From Flavobacteriales bacterium (GTDB lineage Bacteria > Bacteroidota > Bacteroidia > Flavobacteriales_F > PHOS-HE28), in assembly GCA_016703105.1 (NCBI GenBank), contig JADJCS010000009.1, positions 333,670-397,669 on the forward strand: a DNA stretch of 64,000 bases, read 5' to 3'. Shown piece after piece: positions 9,199 through 18,872 of this stretch. A program made the position numbers and the translations under genes. Numbering within the stretch: the stretch's first letter is position 1; each line of letters starts with the position of its first letter. Below the pieces are notes generated by a model. That model worked only from the letters and a program-made list of their open reading frames with translations. It made no database searches and was not told where the DNA came from.

Positions 9199-9534
9199 AT
9201 GCGCTTCGTCCTCATCTTCGACATCAGCGGTGGCGAGTTGCTCGTCATCCTGATGTTCGCGCTGCTGTTTTTCGGTGCGAAGGGTATTCCGGATATCGCC
9301 CGCACGGCGGGTCGTACCATGCGGCAACTACGTGATGCCACCGACGATGTGCAGCGCGAGATCCGTAAGGGCGCTATGGAGGTGAAGCGCGAAGTGGACG
9401 CACAGAAGCGCGTGCTAAGTGCGGAACCGCCCGATGGCGCCCGGCCTGTTGTCAAGCCAACCGCCGTTCCTACCCCTGGGGAAACCCCCACAGCTCCTTT
9501 GCCTGCGGAAGAGCCCGGCACGACGCAACCGTAG
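9199..9534 (+). CDS. tatA: Twin-arginine translocase subunit TatA/TatE-like
   Basis: A 111-residue TatA/B family protein. It has one N-terminal membrane helix (about residues 8-24, ELLVILMFALLFF), the hinge FFGAKGIPDIAR and a long charged amphipathic helix (TMRQLRDATDDVQREIRKGA). A proline/threonine-rich tail follows. TatA oligomers form the passage through which TatC delivers folded twin-arginine substrates. The family motif FG-x-K-x-I/L-P is clear. TatA is more likely than TatB given the short helix. No tatC is in the window. It has its own promoter-like box between the secDF hairpin and its start. Confidence 0.85.
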   Translation: MRFVLIFDISGGELLVILMFALLFFGAKGIPDIARTAGRTMRQLRDATDDVQREIRKGAMEVKREVDAQKRVLSAEPPDGARPVVKPTAVPTPGETPTAPLPAEEPGTTQP

Positions 9535-9720
9535 ACCGTCTTCCTAACTATTCCCGAGGTCGGTGGGGCAGGGGCTCCTTCGGGAGGGCGGGCTTGCGAT
9601 TTCCTCCGGTTTCAGGCGTATACCCATATTCCAAACAGGTGTGCATAACCAAAATAACCTACAACATTGCGTTCACCCCCCTCAAGAAGATACCTTCGCC
9701 GCCGAAAACACCAATTTTTC

Positions 9721-11913
9721 ATGCCTACCCCCCATTTGCGCGCCAAGGCCTTGGAAGATGTCCTTGATCGCCGTCCGAAGCACACGGAGAATACCGGCCA
9801 GCGGATCAGCGAGTACTTCGGTAGCAGTGTGTTCAATGAGGAGGCCATGCGCATGTTCCTCACCGAGGATGCCTATTTCGCCGTGCGACAGGCCATCCAC
9901 CAGGGGTCCCGGATAGACCGGAAATTGGCCGATCAGGTGGCCAGCGGGATGAAGGAGTGGGCCGCCAGCAAAGGGGCGACGCACTATACCCACTGGTTCC
10001 AACCACTCACCGGCACGAGCGCCGAGAAGCACGATGCCTTCTTCGAGCCGATCGGCAACGGCCGAAGCATCGAACGCTTCGACGGGGGTATGCTCGTGCA
10101 GCAGGAACCCGATGCGAGCAGCTTCCCCAGCGGTGGTATTCGCAACACGTTCGAGGCCCGTGGGTACAGTGCCTGGGACCCCAGCAGTCCGGCCTTTCTC
10201 ATGGGCCGCACGCTCTGCATCCCCACCATCTTCATCAGCTATACAGGCGAAGCGCTCGACTTCAAGATGCCCCTGCTCCGGGCGATCAAGGCGGTAGACG
10301 AGGCTGCTACCGCGGTCTGCCAGTATTTCGACAAGGATGTGACCAAGGTCACTTGCACTTTGGGCTGGGAACAGGAGTATTTCCTCATCGACGAGGCCTT
10401 GTACTATGCCCGTCCGGACATCATGGCCTGTGGCCGGGCACTTTTTGGGCACAGCCCAGCCAAGGGACAGCAGCTCGAGGACCACTACTTCGGCAGCATA
10501 CCCGAACGCGCGCAAGCCTTTATGCGCGACTTTGAAACGGAGGCACTGAAACTCGGTATCCCGGTTAAAACCCGGCACAACGAGGTGGCCCCGAACCAGT
10601 TCGAGTGCGCCCCGGTCTTCGAGGAACTGAACCTCGCTGTGGACCACAACATGCTGCTGATGGACGTGATGGAGAAGACCGCGCGCAAGCACGATTTCCG
10701 GGTACTGCTCCATGAGAAGCCATACGCCGGAGTCAACGGCAGTGGTAAGCACAACAACTGGAGCCTGGCGACGAACACTGGCAAGAACCTGCTTCGTCCC
10801 GCTAAGACCCCCAAGGAGAACATGCTCTTCCTGGCCTTCTTCGTCAATACCATCAAAGCCATCCATAGCCACGCCGACGTGTTGCGCGCCAGCATCGCCA
10901 GCGCGAACAATGACCACCGCCTCGGAGCCAACGAAGCGCCCCCTGCGATCATCAGCGTATTCATCGGGGACTATCTGACCAAATTGCTCGATGGGTTGGA
11001 GACGAACATCAAGGGGGCGATGAGCCCCACCAGCAAAACCGAGTTGAAGCTCGACATCGGCCGGATCCCGCCGGTGATGCTGGACAACACCGATCGCAAC
11101 CGCACCAGCCCATTCGCTTTCACCGGCAATAAGTTCGAGTTCCGTGCCGTGGGCAGCAGCGCCAATTGTGCGGCGTCCATGACCGTGCTCAACACCATCG
11201 TGGCCAACCAGCTACGGGAGTTCAAAACGACCGTGGACGCGCTGATCAAGAAGGGCGCGAAGAAGGATGAAGCCGTCCTGCGAGTGATCCGGGACCTGAT
11301 CGTGGAGAGCAAGGCCATTCGTTTCGAGGGGAACGGTTACGGGGATGAATGGAAGAAGGAGGCCGCCAGGCGCGGGCTCGGCAATATCCAAGACACCCCC
11401 CGTGCTCTCGATGTATGGGGCCGAAAGGAGACCAAGCAGCTCTTCAAGGACATGGGTGTGCTGAGCGAGGTGGAACTGGAGGCCCGACACGAGATCGAGC
11501 TGCACAGCTATGTACTCAAGATCCAGATCGAGAGCAGGGTATGTGGCGATCTGGCGGTGAACCATATCATTCCAGCGGCTATCAGCTATCAGAACCGATT
11601 GCTGGAGAACGTGCGGGGGCTGCGCGAAGTGCTGGGGGCGGAGAAGGCCAAGAAAGCCGCGGCGACGCAGATCGAACTCATCGAGGAGATCAGCGAGCAC
11701 GTCGGTAAGATGAAGTCCCTCACCGACGCCATGATAGAAGCCCGCCGACAGGCCAACACCATCGAGGACCACCGGGCGAAGGCCATTGCTTACTGCGACA
11801 AGGTGCGTCCCTTCCTGGACGAGATCCGCACCCACAGCGATAAGTTGGAACTCACTGTGGACGATGAACTGTGGCCGCTGCCGAAACTGCGCGAACTGCT
11901 CTTTACCCGGTGA
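9721..11913 (+). CDS. glnN: Glutamine synthetase type III
   Basis: GSIII makes glutamine from glutamate, ammonia and ATP. The frame extends to 9667, but MPTPHLRAKALEDVL at 9721 is the natural start, giving 730 residues, the usual GSIII size. Visible family signatures are WEQEYFLID (metal/glutamate site), NEVAPNQFECAPVFEELNLA, GVNGSGKHNNWSL (ATP-site loop) and NRTSPFAFTGNKFEFR followed by AVGSSAN. GSI would be about 470 residues and lacks the long C-terminal helical extension seen here (about 560-730). Upstream, TACCTTCG at 9691-9698 is a one-mismatch -7 box. No regulatory GlnK/GlnB gene is adjacent. Confidence 0.93.
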   Translation: MPTPHLRAKALEDVLDRRPKHTENTGQRISEYFGSSVFNEEAMRMFLTEDAYFAVRQAIHQGSRIDRKLADQVASGMKEWAASKGATHYTHWFQPLTGTSAEKHDAFFEPIGNGRSIERFDGGMLVQQEPDASSFPSGGIRNTFEARGYSAWDPSSPAFLMGRTLCIPTIFISYTGEALDFKMPLLRAIKAVDEAATAVCQYFDKDVTKVTCTLGWEQEYFLIDEALYYARPDIMACGRALFGHSPAKGQQLEDHYFGSIPERAQAFMRDFETEALKLGIPVKTRHNEVAPNQFECAPVFEELNLAVDHNMLLMDVMEKTARKHDFRVLLHEKPYAGVNGSGKHNNWSLATNTGKNLLRPAKTPKENMLFLAFFVNTIKAIHSHADVLRASIASANNDHRLGANEAPPAIISVFIGDYLTKLLDGLETNIKGAMSPTSKTELKLDIGRIPPVMLDNTDRNRTSPFAFTGNKFEFRAVGSSANCAASMTVLNTIVANQLREFKTTVDALIKKGAKKDEAVLRVIRDLIVESKAIRFEGNGYGDEWKKEAARRGLGNIQDTPRALDVWGRKETKQLFKDMGVLSEVELEARHEIELHSYVLKIQIESRVCGDLAVNHIIPAAISYQNRLLENVRGLREVLGAEKAKKAAATQIELIEEISEHVGKMKSLTDAMIEARRQANTIEDHRAKAIAYCDKVRPFLDEIRTHSDKLELTVDDELWPLPKLRELLFTR

Positions 11914-12040
11914 GGCACGTTCGACCCGGGTCTTACACCGTGACGCGTGAACAAGAGGCTTTCGCGCTTCGTCCATCGCCGTTGCGACATTTGCTTACTT
12001 TCGCCCGGAACCAACCACCGGACCTATCCTGCACCTGCCG

Positions 12041-14068
12041 ATGCGTATGAGCAAGTTCCTGGCCTGCCTGAGCGCGGGCCTGTTGATCTCCACTGTGGCG
12101 ATGGGCCAGTCCAAACTGGCGGAAGAAGCGGATGCCGCGTTCAGCAAGGGGTATTACTTCAATGCCATAGAGCTGTACAAGAAGGCCTATACCGTGGAGA
12201 AAAAGGCCAGCGACAAGGCCGCATTGATCTTCAAGGTCGGCGAATGCTATCGCACCTTGGGTGACGCGCAACAGGCCGAGGTCTGGTACGAGAAGGCGAA
12301 TAAAGCCCAGTACAACGACCCGATATCGTACTTCTACCTGGGCGAGGCCCTGAAGGAGCAGGGGAAATACGCCGAGGCTATCGCGGCCTACAACAAGTAC
12401 AAAGACAAGAACCCCGGTGATGCGCGTGCCGCCGCTGGAATCGCGGCCAGCCAGGTAGCCCAACAATGGAAGGACAATCCCTCCCGGTACAGCGTGGATC
12501 CAGAAGTGCTGCTGAACTCCCAGCAGTATGACTTTACACCCGGGTTCGCGGATAAGAAGAACGACGACGTCGTGTTCACCAGTACCCGCAGCGCCAGCAC
12601 AGGCACCAATACGGACCAGATCATCGGGGAGAGCTTCAGTGATCTTTTCAGCAGCAGCCGTGACAAACTCGGCAAGTGGAGCGAACCGGTGAAGCTGCCC
12701 CCGAGCATCGATACGGAAGGCAACGAAGGCGCCCCAACCTTCAACGCCAAGCGCACGATCATGTACTTCACGCGTTGCCCCTTCGAGAAGAACAAGGTAC
12801 ACGGTTGCGATATCTGGATCTCGAAAAAAGTGGGTAGCAACTACAGTGAGCCGGAAATGCTGGCCCTGCGCCCTGCGAAGAGCGGTACCAGTAAGTTGGA
12901 TACCCCTGTGGTCACTATCGGACACCCCGCGCTCTCACCGGATGATCAGACCCTCTTCTTCAGCAGCAATATGAAGGGTGGCCGGGGCGGCAAGGATATC
13001 TGGATGGTGAAGCTGGACAAGGATGGTAAGCCAGTAGGGTCGCCCTCCAACTTAGGTGCGGAGATCAACACGCCCAAAGAGGAAATGTTCCCCTTCAACC
13101 GGCATGACGGGAGCTTCTACTTCAGCAGCGACGGTCACCCGGGCATGGGTGGTATGGACATCTTCCGCGCCGAGAAGACCGGCGATGCCTCTTGGGGCCA
13201 GGTGGAGAACGTGAAGTTCCCCATCAACAGTTCCATGGACGATTTCGGGATCATCTTCGATGGCACAGAGGAGCGTGGCTACTTCACCAGTAACCGGCCT
13301 GGCGGTAAAGGGCAGGACGATATCTGGCGCTTCTACATGCCGGACCTGGTGTTCGCATTGCAAGGCACGGTCTACGACAAGGTGACCAGCCAACCGCTGC
13401 CCGGGGCCAAGATCGAAGTGGTGGGCACCGATGGAAGCAGCTTCAGCGCCCTGAGCGATGACAATGGCGGGTTCAACTTCGCCGAGAACGGCAAGGACCG
13501 CTTCGTCAAAGAGAACACCACCTATACCATCCGTGCCAGCAAGGATGAATACTTGGTGGTGAACGATCAGGTGACCACTGTGGGCATTGATGAGAGCACC
13601 ACCTTCGTGAAGGAGTATTTCCTACAGCCAGCGCGCAAGGATGTCGTGATCGCCATGCCCGAAGTGCAATACGAGTTGGGCAGCTTTGCTTTGACCCAAG
13701 CCGGTAGGGATTCGCTCGAGTTCCTGTATGGCACGTTGACGGAGAACCCGACCATCGTGATCGAACTCGCAGCGCATACGGATTCACGCGATACCGACAA
13801 GCGCAACCAGGTCCTTTCAGAGAACCGTGCCAAGAGCTGCGTGAACTATCTCGTTAGCAAGGGGATCGATCCCGCCCGCTTGCAGGCCGTGGGTTACGGC
13901 GAGAGCAAGCTCCGGATCACCGATGCGGAGATCAAGGCAATGAAGACCAAGGAAGAGCAGGAGGCGGCCCACCAGATGAACCGCCGTACCGAATTCCGCG
14001 TGCTCAGTTTCGATCATGTGCCCAAGGACCCCGGCACCACGCCCCCCGCGCCCGCACCGAACAACTAG
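12041..14068 (+). CDS. PorE-like OmpA family protein (TPR, beta-propeller, carboxypeptidase-regulatory-like, OmpA)
   Basis: A 675-residue exported protein with a signal peptide (LACLSAGLLISTVAMG, cleavage before Q). TPR-like helices follow (about 25-140, ALKEQGKYAEAIAAYNKYKD). Then come PD40/WD40-like beta-propeller blades (about 165-430, for example HPALSPDDQTLFFSSN). Next is a carboxypeptidase-regulatory-like domain (about 440-520, GTVYDKVTSQPLPGAKIEVV). The C-terminal OmpA peptidoglycan-binding domain (about 545-660) has the motif NQVLSENRAKSCVNYL and HTDSRDTDKR. This four-part order matches PorE, the T9SS component that anchors the system to peptidoglycan. Known PorE is a lipoprotein and no lipobox Cys is seen here, so a paralogue is possible. 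Confidence 0.85.
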   Translation: MRMSKFLACLSAGLLISTVAMGQSKLAEEADAAFSKGYYFNAIELYKKAYTVEKKASDKAALIFKVGECYRTLGDAQQAEVWYEKANKAQYNDPISYFYLGEALKEQGKYAEAIAAYNKYKDKNPGDARAAAGIAASQVAQQWKDNPSRYSVDPEVLLNSQQYDFTPGFADKKNDDVVFTSTRSASTGTNTDQIIGESFSDLFSSSRDKLGKWSEPVKLPPSIDTEGNEGAPTFNAKRTIMYFTRCPFEKNKVHGCDIWISKKVGSNYSEPEMLALRPAKSGTSKLDTPVVTIGHPALSPDDQTLFFSSNMKGGRGGKDIWMVKLDKDGKPVGSPSNLGAEINTPKEEMFPFNRHDGSFYFSSDGHPGMGGMDIFRAEKTGDASWGQVENVKFPINSSMDDFGIIFDGTEERGYFTSNRPGGKGQDDIWRFYMPDLVFALQGTVYDKVTSQPLPGAKIEVVGTDGSSFSALSDDNGGFNFAENGKDRFVKENTTYTIRASKDEYLVVNDQVTTVGIDESTTFVKEYFLQPARKDVVIAMPEVQYELGSFALTQAGRDSLEFLYGTLTENPTIVIELAAHTDSRDTDKRNQVLSENRAKSCVNYLVSKGIDPARLQAVGYGESKLRITDAEIKAMKTKEEQEAAHQMNRRTEFRVLSFDHVPKDPGTTPPAPAPNN

Positions 14069-14082
14069 TGACGAACCTCATG

Positions 14083-14116
14083 AAAAGAGCATCCCGAGCG
14101 GTCGGGATGCTCTTTT
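14083..14116. terminator. Strong terminator between the PorE-like gene and purM
   Basis: A perfect 15-bp inverted repeat (14083-14097 with 14102-14116, loop GCGG) has AAAA at one end and TTTT at the other, a canonical intrinsic terminator. Confidence 0.85.
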
Positions 14117-14126
14117 CGTTCCGGCC

Positions 14127-15302
14127 ATGAACACCTCCGATCGCTACGCGCAACGCGGCGTGAGCAGCGCCAAGGAGGACGTGCATGCCGCCATTGCCGG
14201 ACTTGACAAGGGCCTCTTCCCAAAGGCCTTCTGCAAGGTGGTCGATGACGACTTGACCGGAGATCCCGATCACTGTTTGGTGATGCATGCTGATGGCGCT
14301 GGAACCAAGAGCAGCCTGGCCTATGCCTATTGGCGCACCACCGGCGACCTCAGTGGGTGGCATGGCATCGCCCAGGACGCCGTGGTGATGAACCTTGACG
14401 ACCTGCTCTGTGTGGGTGCCACGGACGGTATCCTGCTGAGCAGCACCATTGGGCGCAATAAGCGCTTGATCCCCGGTGAAGTGATCGGGGCGATCATTGA
14501 AGGGACCGAGATGTTCCTGGAGAAGATGCGGGCCCTGGGCATCGGCATACGCAGCACCGGTGGAGAGACCGCGGATGTCGGAGATCTGGTGCGCACAGTG
14601 ATCGTGGATAGTACGGTGGTCTGCCGCCTGAAGAGGAGCGAGGTGATCGACAACGCCCGCATCGAGTCTGGCGATGTGATCGTGGCCCTCGCCAGTGATG
14701 GACAGGCCACCTATGAGGACACGTATAACTCGGGCATGGGAAGCAATGGGCTTACCAGCGCGCGGCATGAGGTGTTCGCGAAGGAGTTGGCCACGGCCTT
14801 CCCGGAAACCTTCGATCCCGGCACCCCGCAAGAACTGGTGTACTGCGGACAAGCCCGTTTGACGGATCCGCTGGAAGGAACTCCGCTGGACTTCGGAAGG
14901 GCCGTGCTTTCCCCTACGCGCACCTACGCGCCTGTGGTGCGTGAGGTATTGGCCGCCATGCGATCCGAAGTGCACGGTATGGTGCATTGCAGCGGTGGCG
15001 CGCAGACCAAAGTGCTGCACTTCGTGGAAGGTCTCCGCATCATCAAAGACGACCTCTTTCCCGTTCCTCCGCTGTTCGCTGCAATCCAGCGCATGAGCGG
15101 AACGGACTGGAAGGAGATGTACAAGGTCTTCAACATGGGTCATCGAATGGAGTTCTACGTGGACGAAGCCCGCGCCGCGGAGATCATCGCCATTTCGAAG
15201 TCCTTTGGCATTGATGCGAAGGTGATCGGTCGGGTGGAGGCCGCACCCTCCAAGGAAGTCGTGCTCACCAGCCCGAACGGCACCTTCACCTATACCGGCT
15301 GA
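14127..15302 (+). CDS. purM: Phosphoribosylformylglycinamidine cyclo-ligase (AIR synthase)
   Basis: PurM closes the imidazole ring in purine synthesis (FGAM to AIR, using ATP). The open frame reaches back to 14016, but that part reads through the terminator. MNTSDRYAQRGVSSAKEDVH at 14127 is the real start, giving 391 residues. Family features include the glycine-rich ATP-binding start, HADGAGTKSSLAY, the DDLLCVGA block and STGGETADVGD. Its length fits the longer form found in Bacteroidota. It starts 11 bp after the terminator and is followed after 49 bp by prfA in the same direction; the two are probably cotranscribed. Confidence 0.93.
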   Translation: MNTSDRYAQRGVSSAKEDVHAAIAGLDKGLFPKAFCKVVDDDLTGDPDHCLVMHADGAGTKSSLAYAYWRTTGDLSGWHGIAQDAVVMNLDDLLCVGATDGILLSSTIGRNKRLIPGEVIGAIIEGTEMFLEKMRALGIGIRSTGGETADVGDLVRTVIVDSTVVCRLKRSEVIDNARIESGDVIVALASDGQATYEDTYNSGMGSNGLTSARHEVFAKELATAFPETFDPGTPQELVYCGQARLTDPLEGTPLDFGRAVLSPTRTYAPVVREVLAAMRSEVHGMVHCSGGAQTKVLHFVEGLRIIKDDLFPVPPLFAAIQRMSGTDWKEMYKVFNMGHRMEFYVDEARAAEIIAISKSFGIDAKVIGRVEAAPSKEVVLTSPNGTFTYTG

Positions 15303-15351
15303 ACACAGAGTTTACCGTTGCGGCGCGTTGCCGCTCCGGGTGTCCTATCCC

Positions 15352-16434
15352 ATGAGCGACCTCCTCTCCAAACTCGCCTCCCTCCACGATCGCCGCGAAG
15401 AGATCGGCAAGCAGCTCGCTGACCCGAGCGTGATCGCCGACCAGAAGCGCTTTGTGGAATTGAACCGGAGCTACCGGGACCTGGAGCCTATCGATCAAGC
15501 GTTCGAGCGCTTCCGCAGGCTGCACGAGGAACTCAGTGGTGCCGAGGAGATGTTGCGGACCGAAAGGGACAGCGATGTCCTCGACATGGCCCGAACGGAG
15601 CGCGATGCCCTGCGATCCTCCATCGAAGCGATGGAGGAGGAGGTACGCATCATGCTGGTGCCCAAGGATCCGAACGATGCGCGCAATTGCATCCTGGAGG
15701 TGCGTGCAGGCACCGGGGGGGATGAAGCGAGCCTTTTCGCTGGCGACCTCTTCCGCATGTACAGCCGCTATTGCGAGGGCCGGGGCTGGCGGATGGAAGT
15801 GGCGGATGTAAGCGAAGGGACCGTGGGTGGTTACAAGGAGGTGGTGTGCAACGTGATCGGGGAAGGAGCCTACGGAACGTTGAAGTTCGAAGCCGGTGTG
15901 CATCGTGTGCAACGTGTTCCGGATACCGAGGCTAGCGGCCGCATCCACACCAGTGCGGCCACTGTGAACGTGCTGCCCGAAGCCGAAGAGACCGATGTGG
16001 ATCTGCGGGAGAGCGATGTGAAGATGGAGACCGCCCGCAGCGGCGGTGCCGGCGGCCAGAACGTGAACAAAGTGGAGACCAAGGTGCGGCTCACCCATAT
16101 CCCCACAGGCTTGGTGGTGATGTGCCAGACAGAACGCAGCCAGCTAGGCAACCGGCTAAAGGCCATGCAGATGCTGCGGTCCAAACTGTATGAGGACAAG
16201 GTGCGAGCGCAGGAACAGGCTGTGGCAGCGCAACGGAAGAGCCAGGTGAGCAGTGGCGATCGCAGCGCCAAGATCCGCACCTACAATTTTCCGCAGAGCC
16301 GTGTCACCGACCACCGTATCGAATTTACCGCCCACAACCTACCCGCCATCTTGAACGGTGATCTACAGACCATTATCGACGCGCTCCAACTCGCTGAACG
16401 CACTGAGAAGTTGAAAGCCGAAGCCGGTGTTTGA
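15352..16434 (+). CDS. prfA: Peptide chain release factor 1
   Basis: RF1 reads UAA and UAG and triggers peptide release. The start is MSDLLSKLASLHDRREEIGK at 15352, giving 360 residues. The catalytic GGQ is at about 234-236 in SGGAGGQNVNKVETKV. The tripeptide stop-recognition position reads PDT in HRVQRVPDTEASGR, the PxT form of RF1 rather than the SPF of RF2. No frameshift site is present, again unlike RF2. Located between purM and pyrF on the same strand. Confidence 0.95.
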   Translation: MSDLLSKLASLHDRREEIGKQLADPSVIADQKRFVELNRSYRDLEPIDQAFERFRRLHEELSGAEEMLRTERDSDVLDMARTERDALRSSIEAMEEEVRIMLVPKDPNDARNCILEVRAGTGGDEASLFAGDLFRMYSRYCEGRGWRMEVADVSEGTVGGYKEVVCNVIGEGAYGTLKFEAGVHRVQRVPDTEASGRIHTSAATVNVLPEAEETDVDLRESDVKMETARSGGAGGQNVNKVETKVRLTHIPTGLVVMCQTERSQLGNRLKAMQMLRSKLYEDKVRAQEQAVAAQRKSQVSSGDRSAKIRTYNFPQSRVTDHRIEFTAHNLPAILNGDLQTIIDALQLAERTEKLKAEAGV

Positions 16435-16479
16435 GCGACAAGAGATCCCACTGCATCTCATTGCTGACCTTCGACCCCT

Positions 16480-17307
16480 ATGACCCGTGCTGAGCTCATC
16501 GCCACCATTCGCCGCAAAGAGAGCCTGCTCTGCGTGGGATTGGATACCGAAGATCATCTGGTACCTGACCACTTCCGGGCCGAGAGCCATCCGGTCCGGG
16601 CGTTCAATGAGGCGATCGTGGAGGTGACCCACGATCTGGCCGTCGCCTACAAGCTCAATCTGGCCTTTTATGAAGCCCTCGGCGACCAGGGCTGGTTGGA
16701 TCTGGAGGCTACCGTCGCTTACATCCGCAGCAAGGGGGATTGCCTGATCATCGCTGATGCCAAGCGCGGCGATATCGGCAACACGGCCCGGAAATACGCG
16801 GAGGCCTTTTTTGACCACCTCAATGTGGATGCGGTCACCCTTTCCCCCTACATGGGCAGGGATAGCATCCTGCCCTTTATAGGCCGGAACGGGAAATGGG
16901 GTATCGTGCTCGGGGTCACCAGCAATCCAGGTGCGGAGGACTTCCAATTCCTGCCGGTCGCTGGACAACGGCCGCTGTACGAGAACGTGATCAGGCAGGT
17001 GAGCAAGTGGGGTAGTTCCGAAGAGCTCATGTTCGTGGTGGGTGCCACGCGTCCTAGTGTCCTTTCGGAAGTACGCGCCCTCGCCCCGGAGCATTTTTTC
17101 CTTGTGCCAGGTATAGGTGCGCAAGGTGGTGACCTGTCGGCAGTTTTGGAAGCCGGGTTGACCAGCGATGGGGGACTTCTGATCAATAGCTCGCGAGGGA
17201 TTCTCTACGCTGGGAAAGGGGAGGATGCCATCGCGGCCGCGCGCCGCGCTGCGCAAGACATGCAACAGGCCATGGCCACCGTGCTGCATAGCAAGGCGGT
17301 GATCTAA
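16480..17307 (+). CDS. pyrF: Orotidine 5'-phosphate decarboxylase (type 2)
   Basis: PyrF converts OMP to UMP, the last step of UMP synthesis. The protein is 275 residues. The catalytic block LIIADAKRGDIGNTA has the catalytic Asp-x-Lys (D93/K95). It also carries VDAVTLSPYMGRDS and a C-terminal phosphate-binding segment (LVPGIGAQGGD and LINSSRGI). The length and ADAKRGDIGNTA sequence fit the longer type 2 family. It starts 45 bp after prfA and may share its transcript. Confidence 0.94.
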   Translation: MTRAELIATIRRKESLLCVGLDTEDHLVPDHFRAESHPVRAFNEAIVEVTHDLAVAYKLNLAFYEALGDQGWLDLEATVAYIRSKGDCLIIADAKRGDIGNTARKYAEAFFDHLNVDAVTLSPYMGRDSILPFIGRNGKWGIVLGVTSNPGAEDFQFLPVAGQRPLYENVIRQVSKWGSSEELMFVVGATRPSVLSEVRALAPEHFFLVPGIGAQGGDLSAVLEAGLTSDGGLLINSSRGILYAGKGEDAIAAARRAAQDMQQAMATVLHSKAVI

Positions 17308-17435
17308 GGCAGGTCCTTCCTGGGTTACCGTGCAAGTTCGTCCCGTTCGTTGGCGAAAGAAAGCCCGGTGTCCGGATCGGTCCATACCTACATTAACCCT
17401 CTGCCGATCGCCAGAAAAGCCGGCGGTGTTCAACC

Positions 17436-18872
17436 ATGGCCTATCCTGTCCCTAACCCGGAGCTTCTTCCAGGTCGTGTGCTGTACTTGGCAAAGGGGCG
17501 ACCTTCCGTTAATCAAGGCTTCGACCGGGCGTGGGACGTTCTTCGGGACCCGACTTTTCCATACGGAGAGAACCTGCTCCAGTTCATCTGGGAAGCGCAA
17601 CTATTCGATCGCCACGCCTTGCGCACCACGGACGGCCTGCCTGTGGAGGTGATCCGCCCGGGCCGCCTCCATTCCAACGCAGGCCCCGATCTCCAGGAGG
17701 CGCAATTGAGGATCGTTGGACAACTCTGGGCCGGAAGCGTGGAGGTTCATGTGCATAGCAGCGAATGGAACGCGCACCATCACCAGAGCGATCCGGCCTA
17801 TGATGGGGTGGTTCTGCACGTCGTGTTCGAGCATGACGCGGATGTGCGCACGTTGAGTGGTCGTGTGCTCCCGACCGTGGAATTGAGGTCAAGGATCAGC
17901 ACGGACAGCCTGGCTCTCTTTGCGGAATTGATGCGGTCACGGGCCGTGGTGACCTGCGCCGGACTTCTTTCCAGTGTGGATCCCACGCGTCTGAACACCT
18001 GGTTGGAGAGTGTCCTCATCGAGCGCCTGATCCGCAAGACCGAACAGGCCGAAATGTTGTTCAGCCAGCTGGGGGATGATGGTCCAACCACCTTCTATCA
18101 TCTTCTGGCGAGGGCGTTCGGTCTTGGGGTGAACGCGGAACCCTTCGGGATGCTGGCCCATGCGCTGCCTTGGAAATTGCTCCTCCGCCATCGTGATCAG
18201 CAGCTACGGATCGAGGCACTCCTTTTCGGCCAGGCAGGCTTGCTGCGAACGGACTTTGTGGATGCGTACCCGGTGCTGCTTTGGCGCGAACATGCGGCGC
18301 TGGCATTTGCCCATGACCTGAGGCCAACTCCTCTAGCCGCGTGGAAATTCGGGCGGATGCGGCCCATGAATTTCCCCACGGTGCGGATCGCCCAATTCGC
18401 CGCCCTGATCGGCCGGTTGGACGGCGACGTCTTGACGCTCCTTGACCATGATAACCTCGCCCCGCTGCGCGCGCTGTTGGAAGCCGAACCTTCGACCTAC
18501 TGGCTGTCGCACTATCTCTTCGACCGGCCCAGTGCCGAGCGAGCCAAACGCCTGGGCTCCGGAGCCGCTGATCATTTGATCATCAATGCGGTGGTGCCGA
18601 TGCTCTTTCTATTGGCCAGGGTGAAGGGGCGCCAGGCATTGCGGGATAGAGCGGTCCGGCTGTTGGAACAGATGCCGACCGAGCGCAACAGCATTACCGA
18701 GGGATGGGCTTCCCTCGGCCTGAAGGCCGATAGCGCGGCACGCGGCCAGGCGCTTATCGAACTCCGCAATGGCTACTGCACACCCCGGAAGTGCTTACTT
18801 TGCGGTATCGGAAGGCACCTCATGCGTAGCGTGCGGCCTTTCGACCCGGAGTTCCACTTTCCACCGAAATGA
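17436..18872 (+). CDS. DUF2851 family protein
   Basis: A 478-residue protein recognised as DUF2851, a Bacteroidota family of unknown function. Recognisable blocks are ENLLQFIWEAQLFD, SNAGPDLQEAQLRI, GSVEVHVHSSEWNAHHH, YDGVVLHVVFEHD and, near the end, NGYCTPRKCLLCGIG with a CxxC pair. The SEWNAHHH region and histidines suggest a possible metal or catalytic site, but no activity is established. The stop overlaps the start of the PspC-like gene (ATGA at 18869), implying translational coupling. Confidence 0.85.
   Translation: MAYPVPNPELLPGRVLYLAKGRPSVNQGFDRAWDVLRDPTFPYGENLLQFIWEAQLFDRHALRTTDGLPVEVIRPGRLHSNAGPDLQEAQLRIVGQLWAGSVEVHVHSSEWNAHHHQSDPAYDGVVLHVVFEHDADVRTLSGRVLPTVELRSRISTDSLALFAELMRSRAVVTCAGLLSSVDPTRLNTWLESVLIERLIRKTEQAEMLFSQLGDDGPTTFYHLLARAFGLGVNAEPFGMLAHALPWKLLLRHRDQQLRIEALLFGQAGLLRTDFVDAYPVLLWREHAALAFAHDLRPTPLAAWKFGRMRPMNFPTVRIAQFAALIGRLDGDVLTLLDHDNLAPLRALLEAEPSTYWLSHYLFDRPSAERAKRLGSGAADHLIINAVVPMLFLLARVKGRQALRDRAVRLLEQMPTERNSITEGWASLGLKADSAARGQALIELRNGYCTPRKCLLCGIGRHLMRSVRPFDPEFHFPPK

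Noticed and set aside
14016..14126. Longer start for purM
   Set aside because: The extra 37 codons read through the terminator stem at 14083-14116 and do not match the family.
14004..15143. 379-codon minus-strand frame opposite purM
   Set aside because: Complement of a certain gene; His-rich and without domains.
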